The position numbers and the translations under genes were made by a program. From an uncultured Eubacteriales bacterium (GTDB lineage: Bacteria; Bacillota; Clostridia; Oscillospirales; Acutalibacteraceae): DNA of 5,009 bases. Position 1 is the stretch's first letter. Each line of letters opens with the position of its first letter. Location of the stretch: NCBI GenBank assembly GCA_900319255.1, contig ONNU01000161.1:1-5009 (forward strand). Reading direction: 5' to 3'. The notes beneath the pieces were generated by a model. The model saw only the letters and a list, made by a program, of their open reading frames with translations, was not told the origin of the DNA and ran no database searches. This document shows positions 1 through 5,009 of this stretch, in pieces.

Positions 1-86
1 ACTGCGGAGCAGATGCCGGACAGACGGTATTCCACCTTCATTTCCATCTTTTAGGCGGCAAAAAGCTCAAGGTAGATATGTGCTGA
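1..86 (+). CDS. HIT-family (HinT-like) nucleotide-binding hydrolase, 3' end only
   Basis: This is the C-terminal end of a histidine triad protein; its 5' part lies outside the window. The frame starting at base 3 reads CGADAGQTVFHLHFHLLGGK and continues KLKVDMC to a TGA at 84-86. The HLHFHLL stretch (bases 33-53) is the H-x-H-x-H-x-x catalytic triad that defines the family. The preceding GxDAGQTV and following LGG are the usual flanks in HinT/HINT1-type members. These enzymes are cytosolic and hydrolyse purine nucleoside phosphoramidates or acyl-nucleotides; the middle histidine is the expected nucleophile. The tail is shorter than, and unlike, the WPPG ending of many HINT1 proteins. The next gene starts 49 bases downstream with no terminator between, so cotranscription with comEC is likely. 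The family call is firm; the exact substrate cannot be told from this fragment. Confidence 0.9.
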   Translation, partial: CGADAGQTVFHLHFHLLGGKKLKVDMC

Positions 87-122
87 GCGTTTGCGGGCAG
101 AAATGTAAATGAGATAACATCC

Positions 123-127
123 GGAGG
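123..127 (+). promoter_or_regulatory. Strong ribosome binding site of comEC
   Basis: GGAGG lies 8 bases before the ATG at 136, an ideal Shine-Dalgarno distance. An in-frame TAA at 115-117 excludes a longer protein, so this site fixes the comEC start at 136. Confidence 0.85.
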
Positions 128-135
128 AAACAATT

Positions 136-2433
136 ATGGTGCGGCCGCTTGCAGTAATCGGATTTTCATATTCAGCTGCATTAGCGGCTGCGCTTTTTAT
201 TCTGAATAATGAGCCGCTCCTGCCGGCGATAGTATTCCTGTTTTTAGCGGCAGCCGGTTTTGTGATAGCCCCGCTGAGAAGGACGGTATATTTCCCGGCG
301 ATCTTCACCTCAGCCCTTGCCGCAATGATAACACTTATGATATTCAATGCAGCCTTTGTATCCGGAACGGATGTTCTGATGGAAAACAAAGCAGAGGTGA
401 CAGGAACGATCTGCGAGCTGCCCTACGAACGAAACGGCAGGGTATATTATAAGCTTGAAACATCCGAAATTAAATTCCCCGACTGCCGCCAGAATACAAA
501 AATACTGGTATCCTCCCCGAAAGCCCTGCGGGCGGAGGTATACGATACCATCACGGCGAAGGTAAAATTCTATTCAAAAACAGGCTCAGACCGAAACCCT
601 GACATAGCAAGAAGCAATTATCTCAGAGGCAGCCTTGATGTCTATTCCGGAGTAAAGATTACCCATAATGACAGCAAGCCTCCCTATTACTATGCCCTGA
701 TGCTGCGAAAGCTCATCATAGACAGCATAAACAGTAATTTCACCAAGGATGACGCAGCTCTTATCACCGCTGTATTTATCGGCGATAAAACAGGCTTACC
801 CTACGAAGACACCGCCATTTTCCGCACTGCCGGTATATCCCACATCATAGTTGCATCCGGCTTTCATCTTGCGGTGCTTACGGGACTGATATCGGTTTTG
901 CTGATGTTTTTATTCCGTATCAGGAAAAACACAGCGTCCCTGATCTGTATAGCATTTGTTTTTATATATATGGCAGCTGTCGGCTTTACTCCGTCAATAC
1001 TCCGGGCGGGAATAATGATGATAATATACCTTCTGGGGCAGTTTCTTTTCAGACAGACCGATGCGATCAATTCTCTCGGAGCCGCAGTTCTGATGATCTG
1101 CTTTATGAATCCTTATTCGGTATGCGATGCAGGATTCCTGCTTTCGGTATTTTCTGTGCTGGGGATAGTGCTTCTGAGCGACCGGATGGCTGATAAGGTA
1201 ATGGAAAGATTTACTGTGGTATCAGACGATAAGCCTCACAACAGAATGCTCCTGTTTTTCAGCGATCACAAAAAGGGCATCCGCTTTCTGATAAGCCTTG
1301 TAACGATCCCGCTTTCCGCAATGGTCTTTACCTTCCCGATAATTATTGTAATATTCAGATCATTTGCCCTCTATCAGATTCTGACAAATATTATCGTATA
1401 TGTTCCTGCATCGCTGCTGCTGTTTATATCGTTTATTCTTGTAATAGCGGATATCAGTGTGATTTTCAGATTTCTGAAGCTTCCGCTGATACTTCTGTGC
1501 AGCGCCCTTGCAAGATTTATCGTAAGCGCCGCAAGCTTCACATCAGCTCTTCCCTTTGCAGGGATAAAGACCTCCGGAGAATATGTACCGATAGTTCTGA
1601 TGCTGTCCATCGGCGCAGCGGCAGCCTATCATTTCATCAGGCATAAACACGGGAGAAAAACGGTTTTTGTATTTGTATGCTCATGCGCTCTGCTGTTTAT
1701 GCTGGGGAATACTGCCGATATAATTCTGAAAGCCGGCAGCACAAAGCTTTCGATACTTGACACAGGAAACGGAGTTTCTGCGATCCTCAGCGGAAATAAT
1801 GAAACAGCGGTATTATACTGCGGTGGAGATAATGATAAGATATCGGAAATAAATACATATCTTGATGATATTTCAGCCGACGAGCTGTCATTTATGCTTA
1901 TCACGGACAAGACCTCCGGCGCAGCGGCATTTGCAGAAAATGTTCTCAGCTCTCATCATGCAAAGGCGATACAGGTGTATAATGAAGAAAAGCTGACCGA
2001 GCGCCTGCACAGCCGTGTGATGCTGTCGGATAAGGTCATACTTTCAGATAAGAACAAGCCGGCTATCAGCATATATTCCTGCTGCGGTACGGATATATAT
2101 ATTTACCGCACGGAAAAGACAAACGCGCTGAGCTTCAAAGCGAGGGATAAGCAGTTTCTGATACTATGCGGAGATAATGACGCAGCGCTGCTGCCGGCAA
2201 GCTTTACAGAATGTGATTATCTGGTGATAAACGGAAAGCTTGCATCACCGGAAATAATAAAAACAGAAAATATAATCGTATCAGACAGCCCCTCAAAGGC
2301 GCAGGATGATATAGAATCGCTGGGAGAATATTCATCCCGGCTGTATTACACTGCCGGACGAGGCAGCATAGGGATAAGAATGTATCCCGGAGGAAGTACG
2401 GATATCAGGAGGGAAAGCTCATGGCTAAACTGA
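136..2433 (+). CDS. comEC: ComEC/Rec2-family DNA internalization channel with degenerate C-terminal MBL domain
   Basis: ComEC is the inner-membrane channel that carries single-stranded DNA into the cytoplasm during natural transformation. This 765-residue protein has the family's usual length and domain order. Hydrophobic helices fill about residues 5-74. An extracytoplasmic OB-like (DUF4131-type) domain follows at about 85-175, ending in the typical NPD...NYLRG segment. The Competence domain spans about 185-525 and shows FIGDKTGLP (214-222), the signature SHIIVASGFHLAVLTG (235-250), the TPSILRAGIMM helix (285-295) and DAGFLLSVFSVLG (331-343). From about residue 536 there is a metallo-beta-lactamase-like domain. 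Its expected ligand motifs are missing: LDTGNGVSA stands where LDVGQGDA is usual, ITDKTSGAAA (589-598) where THxDxDHxGG is usual, and no HHGS motif is seen. Nuclease activity of this domain is therefore doubtful. The gene overlaps holA by 13 bases. Identity is firm; whether the cell is transformable is unknown. Confidence 0.95.
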   Translation: MVRPLAVIGFSYSAALAAALFILNNEPLLPAIVFLFLAAAGFVIAPLRRTVYFPAIFTSALAAMITLMIFNAAFVSGTDVLMENKAEVTGTICELPYERNGRVYYKLETSEIKFPDCRQNTKILVSSPKALRAEVYDTITAKVKFYSKTGSDRNPDIARSNYLRGSLDVYSGVKITHNDSKPPYYYALMLRKLIIDSINSNFTKDDAALITAVFIGDKTGLPYEDTAIFRTAGISHIIVASGFHLAVLTGLISVLLMFLFRIRKNTASLICIAFVFIYMAAVGFTPSILRAGIMMIIYLLGQFLFRQTDAINSLGAAVLMICFMNPYSVCDAGFLLSVFSVLGIVLLSDRMADKVMERFTVVSDDKPHNRMLLFFSDHKKGIRFLISLVTIPLSAMVFTFPIIIVIFRSFALYQILTNIIVYVPASLLLFISFILVIADISVIFRFLKLPLILLCSALARFIVSAASFTSALPFAGIKTSGEYVPIVLMLSIGAAAAYHFIRHKHGRKTVFVFVCSCALLFMLGNTADIILKAGSTKLSILDTGNGVSAILSGNNETAVLYCGGDNDKISEINTYLDDISADELSFMLITDKTSGAAAFAENVLSSHHAKAIQVYNEEKLTERLHSRVMLSDKVILSDKNKPAISIYSCCGTDIYIYRTEKTNALSFKARDKQFLILCGDNDAALLPASFTECDYLVINGKLASPEIIKTENIIVSDSPSKAQDDIESLGEYSSRLYYTAGRGSIGIRMYPGGSTDIRRESSWLN
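2407..2413 (+). promoter_or_regulatory. Ribosome binding site of holA inside the comEC 3' end
   Basis: AGGAGGG lies 7 bases before the holA ATG at 2421 and inside the last codons of comEC. The site supports 2421 as the start and thus the 13-base gene overlap. Ribosomes finishing comEC would pass directly over it. Confidence 0.8.
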
Positions 2434-3485
2434 ATGAGCAGGAATTTAAAAAGGAAATGGCATCAAACGAGCTGAGACCGCTTTATGTGATCTACGGCGA
2501 CGAGAAATACCTTGTAAAAAAATATACCCAGGCGCTTATCAGAAAAGCAGTGGGGAAGACCCCGTCTGAATTTGACTATTTTCAGCTTCGCAGCGATACC
2601 ACACTGGGAGAGATATTTGACGCATCACAGCAGATCTCTATGTTTTCAGAGAAAAAATGTGTCAATGTCATCGACTACGATATCAATTCCCTGTCCGACA
2701 GCGATATGAAAGAGCTTGAAAGCTTTTTCCCGGAGATCTCACCATCCACGGTTCTGATCTTCTCCATGCCCACCTACGATACCTCAGCGAAGAAAAAGAA
2801 GGACGGCAAGGGTAAATCAAAGCTTTCAAAATTCCTTTCCGCAGCCGAAAAACACGGCACAGTCCTGGAGCTGAGCAAAATGAGCGATTCAGCCCTTGAA
2901 GCCCAGCTTGTAAAATGGGCAGAAAAAAACGATGCAAAGCTCAGCCGCGCAAATGCATCGAGGATAATCAGCATGACCGGAACGGATATGAATTCCCTGA
3001 AAAACGAGATCGACAAGCTCAGCGCCTATGCAAACGGCGGCGAGATCACCGATGAGATAATAAAGCTCCTGTGCGTAAAGAACAGCGAGACGAAATATTA
3101 TAATCTTTCAAAATATCTGGCAAAAAGGGATTATAACAGCACCTATGCCGAGCTTGATCTGCTTTTCGGGCAGAATGAAAGACCCGAGATCATCCTGTCT
3201 GCGATCAGCTCTGCATTTATAGATTTTTACCGCGCAAAGGCGGCGATGGAAAGCGGAGTAAGCATCACTCAGGCAGCAAAGGATCTCAAATACGGCAACA
3301 GGGAATTTGTCCTGAAAAATGCCAGCTATACAGCCGCAAAATATTCATCAGTCACCCTGCAGAAGATACTTGATGCGATACTTGAGACCGATATCAAAAT
3401 GAAAAGCACAAGAAATGATTCAAGGATACTTCTTGAAACGCTGATCGCAAAAATACTGCTGATAATGAAAGAGGACGACGCATAA
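2421..3485 (+). CDS. holA: DNA polymerase III delta subunit (clamp loader)
   Basis: The delta subunit is the clamp-loader arm that opens the beta sliding clamp so it can be placed on primed DNA; it acts in the cytosol at the replication fork. The 354-residue length is normal for the family. The N-terminal domain opens with LYVIYGDEKYLVKKY (residues 21-35), the conserved delta motif around GxExYL. The stretch LSKMSDSALEAQLVKWAEKN (151-170), followed by a helical region through NSLKNEIDKLSAY (191-203), fits the AAA+-like middle. The C-terminal collar domain ends with TDIKMKSTRNDSRILLETLI (323-342), matching the family's aspartate/lysine/leucine-rich closing helices. A lysine-rich patch, KKKKDGKGKSK (124-134), precedes the 'KFLSAAEKHGTVLEL' segment and looks like a loop insertion. 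comEC upstream is the common Firmicutes partner. The next gene overlaps the stop codon by one base, indicating translational coupling. Confidence 0.95.
   Translation: MAKLNEQEFKKEMASNELRPLYVIYGDEKYLVKKYTQALIRKAVGKTPSEFDYFQLRSDTTLGEIFDASQQISMFSEKKCVNVIDYDINSLSDSDMKELESFFPEISPSTVLIFSMPTYDTSAKKKKDGKGKSKLSKFLSAAEKHGTVLELSKMSDSALEAQLVKWAEKNDAKLSRANASRIISMTGTDMNSLKNEIDKLSAYANGGEITDEIIKLLCVKNSETKYYNLSKYLAKRDYNSTYAELDLLFGQNERPEIILSAISSAFIDFYRAKAAMESGVSITQAAKDLKYGNREFVLKNASYTAAKYSSVTLQKILDAILETDIKMKSTRNDSRILLETLIAKILLIMKEDDA
3471..3475 (+). promoter_or_regulatory. Ribosome binding site of the RNase M5-like gene
   Basis: GAGGA lies 9 bases before the ATG at 3485, inside the last codons of holA. Together with the TAATG stop/start overlap it supports the chosen start and coupled translation. 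Confidence 0.65.
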
Positions 3486-4090
3486 TGATAAAGGTGAGAG
3501 AAGCGATAATTGTCGAGGGAAAATATGATAAGATCAAGCTTTCCAATATCGTTGACGGACTGATAATCACCACAGACGGCTTCGGCGTTTTCAAGGATAA
3601 GGAAAAACAGGCGCTGATACGCCACCTTGCGGAAAAAAGGGGCATACTCATTCTGACGGACAGTGACAGCGCAGGCTTTGTCATAAGAAATTTCCTGAAA
3701 GGCGCAGTACCTGCGGATAAAATAAAGCACGCGTTTGTACCCGATATTTTCGGCAAGGAAAAGCGAAAGCTGAAGCCCTCAAAGGAAGGCAAGCTGGGAG
3801 TTGAAGGCATATCACAGCAGATCATCGAAAAAGCCATAATCGCCTCGGGCGCCCATTGCAGCAGCGAAGCCGGAATAATAACCAAAAGCGGAGATATCAC
3901 AAAGACCGACCTTTTCATCTATGGTCTGAGCGGAGGAGAGAATGCGGCAGAAAAGCGCGCAAGGCTCAAAGCACATCTGGATCTGCCCTCGAATATGACA
4001 GCGAATCTTCTTCTTGATACGCTGAACTGCCTGATGACAAGGGATGAATTTATTGATATATGCGAAAAGCTTTTCCCGCAGGAGAGCTGA
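3485..4090 (+). CDS. rnmV: Toprim-domain ribonuclease M5-like protein (5S rRNA maturation)
   Basis: RNase M5 trims 5S rRNA precursors to mature ends in low-GC Gram-positive bacteria, acting on precursor bound by ribosomal protein L18. This 201-residue protein is slightly longer than the roughly 190-residue family norm. An N-terminal Toprim domain (about residues 3-90) carries the conserved glutamate in IIVEGKYDK (E11) and the DxD pair in ILTDSDSAG (D59, D61), which together bind catalytic metal. RHAF-like 'KHAFVPD' (81-87) and the basic linker to GVEG (105-108) match the M5 layout. The C-terminal part, with RLKAHLDLP...MTANLLLDTLN (160-181) and TRDEF (185-189), corresponds to the DUF4093-type domain of M5 proteins. 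In Bacillus the gene sits beside ksgA; here it follows holA with a one-base overlap and precedes rnz. The family is confident. Activity on 5S rRNA is inferred from the family, and another Toprim nuclease role cannot be excluded. Confidence 0.87.
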   Translation: MIKVREAIIVEGKYDKIKLSNIVDGLIITTDGFGVFKDKEKQALIRHLAEKRGILILTDSDSAGFVIRNFLKGAVPADKIKHAFVPDIFGKEKRKLKPSKEGKLGVEGISQQIIEKAIIASGAHCSSEAGIITKSGDITKTDLFIYGLSGGENAAEKRARLKAHLDLPSNMTANLLLDTLNCLMTRDEFIDICEKLFPQES

Positions 4091-4128
4091 AAAACGGGAA
4101 AAGAAACAGAAAGGGATGAAAGCAAGAA
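4091..4128 (+). promoter_or_regulatory. Short purine-rich gap with weak ribosome binding site for rnz
   Basis: This 38-base gap is very A/G-rich and shows no hairpin plus T-run, so no terminator is visible and read-through into rnz is expected. The best Shine-Dalgarno match is AAGGG at 4111-4115, 13 bases before the ATG, which is longer than optimal. An in-frame TGA at 4117-4119 forces the rnz start to 4129 (or a GTG at 4132). rnz may therefore be initiated less efficiently than its upstream neighbours. Confidence 0.5.
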
Positions 4129-5009
4129 ATGGTGGATGTAACACTGCTTGGCTGCGGAGGAATGCTGCCGATGAAAAACCGATGGCTGACCTCATGTCTG
4201 ATAAGCTGCCAGGGTCACAGCATTCTGATCGACTGCGGCGAGGGCACACAGATAGCATTAAAATGCGCGGGTAAAAAATGCACTCCGGTAGACCTTATAT
4301 GCATAACACATTTTCATGCCGACCACATTTCCGGGCTTCCGGGCTTTTTGCTTTCCATGGGCAACGAGGGAAGAACCGAGCCGATAACGATTGCAGGTCC
4401 AAAGGGAATTTCACACATTGTAAGAAGCCTTTGTGTGATAGCTCCGAATCTGCCCTTTGAAATAAACTTTCTTGAAGCAGACAAGGCGCAGACATTTGAA
4501 TGCGGGCTTTTGACAGTAACGCCCTTTGAAGCCTGCCATGGGATCAGATGCTACGGATATTCAGTGGAGCTGAAAAGAAAAGGACGCTTTCTTCCGGAGA
4601 AGGCAAGGGAAAACAACGTTCCCATGTGCATATGGTCAGCCCTCCAGAAAAACGATACAGTCGAATACGAAGGCAGCACTTTCACCTACGATATGGTATC
4701 CGGCGGCGAAAGAAAGGGCATCAAAGTCACCTACTGCACAGATTCAAGACCGGTCAGCAATATTGTCAGCCACGCAGAGAATTCCGACCTTCTCATATGC
4801 GAGGGACTGTACTATGAGCCAGAAAAGCTTGACCGCGCTATCTGTACAGGTCATATGCTTTACAGCGAAGCGGCAACTATTGCAAAAAACGCAGATGTAA
4901 AGCAGCTGTGGCTTACACATTTCAGCCCTGCTGTAAGCGACCCCCAGGAGGGAATTTCAGCCGCAAAAGATATATTCCCCCCGACAGAATGCGGCTATGA
5001 CGGCAAAAA
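4129..5009 (+). CDS. rnz: Ribonuclease Z (tRNA 3'-end endonuclease), cut by window end
   Basis: RNase Z is a cytosolic zinc-dependent metallo-beta-lactamase enzyme that cuts tRNA precursors just after the discriminator base. The visible 293 codons stop without a stop codon; the last residues (FPPTECGYDGK) match the closing strand of the family, so only about a dozen residues are probably missing. All expected metal ligands are present: HFHADH (H61, H63, D65, H66), H137 in ACHG, D205 in TDSRP, H242 in GHMLYSEA and H264 in LTHFSPA. IDCGEGTQ (34-41), SGLPGFLLS (68-76) and AGPKGI (89-94) are RNase Z hallmarks that separate it from generic MBL hydrolases. The substrate-binding arm is present at about 150-197 (KGRFLPEKARENNVP) but has CIWSALQKND where a GP-containing motif is usual. 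The gene follows the RNase M5-like gene by 38 bases, placing two stable-RNA maturation enzymes together. RNase BN-type behaviour is an alternative within the same family. Confidence 0.92.
   Translation, partial: MVDVTLLGCGGMLPMKNRWLTSCLISCQGHSILIDCGEGTQIALKCAGKKCTPVDLICITHFHADHISGLPGFLLSMGNEGRTEPITIAGPKGISHIVRSLCVIAPNLPFEINFLEADKAQTFECGLLTVTPFEACHGIRCYGYSVELKRKGRFLPEKARENNVPMCIWSALQKNDTVEYEGSTFTYDMVSGGERKGIKVTYCTDSRPVSNIVSHAENSDLLICEGLYYEPEKLDRAICTGHMLYSEAATIAKNADVKQLWLTHFSPAVSDPQEGISAAKDIFPPTECGYDGK

Noticed and set aside
1..54. Frame 1 at the left edge (TAEQMPDRRYSTFISIF then stop) as an alternative upstream gene end.
   Set aside because: Frame 3 over the same bases encodes an exact HIT histidine triad with its flanking conserved residues, which is far stronger evidence.
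91..118. A possible promoter ahead of comEC: TTGCGG (91-96) and GATAAC (113-118) with 16-base spacing.
   Set aside because: The matches to consensus are weak, and a start about 7 bases downstream would fall within the Shine-Dalgarno sequence, leaving no usable leader.
51..389. A 112-codon open frame on the - strand spanning the HIT/comEC junction.
   Set aside because: It is antisense to both the HIT end and the comEC start, has no recognisable motif, and would need to override the clear comEC ribosome binding site on the + strand.
3394..3918. A 174-codon open frame on the - strand opposite holA and the RNase M5-like gene.
   Set aside because: It lies fully antisense to two well-supported genes, reads as low-complexity Ser/Phe/Ile-rich sequence with no family motif, and is what the codon use of the + strand genes produces on the opposite strand.
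4044..4274. A 76-codon + strand open frame bridging the RNase M5-like gene and rnz.
   Set aside because: It overlaps the ends of two confident genes in a different frame, and its Arg/Lys-rich product has no family resemblance.
4548..4817. An 89-codon + strand open frame.
   Set aside because: It lies inside rnz in another frame, where the RNase Z frame shows conserved catalytic residues; its product is basic and motif-free.

Overview
The window is one strand of tightly packed housekeeping genes, all on the + strand. They are the 3' end of a HIT/HinT-type gene, a full comEC, a full holA, a full RNase M5-like Toprim gene, and an rnz gene (RNase Z) that runs off the right edge. The family content suggests a Firmicutes/Clostridia genome: comEC followed by holA, an RNase M5 with the DUF4093-type tail, strong GGAGG ribosome binding sites, frequent ATA/AGA/AGG codons and mid-range GC by eye. 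The flavour resembles Ruminococcus or other Oscillospiraceae, but that placement is inference from style and was not tested by a search.

Layout: positions 1-86 hold the last 28 codons of a HIT-family protein, recognised by its histidine triad. After a 49-base gap with no visible terminator comes comEC (136-2433), the DNA-import channel. holA (2421-3485, DNA polymerase III delta) overlaps comEC by 13 bases. The Toprim gene (3485-4090, probable 5S rRNA maturase RNase M5) overlaps holA by one base. rnz (4129-5009, tRNA 3' processing) follows after 38 bases. The overlaps and the lack of terminators point to one transcript with translational coupling. There is no gene-free stretch longer than 50 bases, and I see no RNA gene, mobile element, CRISPR array or obvious repeat.

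Functionally the cluster mixes DNA uptake, replication (clamp loader) and stable-RNA maturation (5S rRNA and tRNA ends). This is a housekeeping grouping rather than a dedicated new system, and I do not find a convincing undescribed system here. The most notable point is in ComEC. Its membrane channel domain looks intact, but its C-terminal metallo-beta-lactamase-like domain has lost the recognisable metal-binding motifs while keeping the framework of the fold, so it is probably a pseudo-nuclease. Smaller points are the placement of the RNase M5-like gene next to holA and rnz, and an RNase Z whose tRNA-binding arm lacks the usual GP-rich motif.
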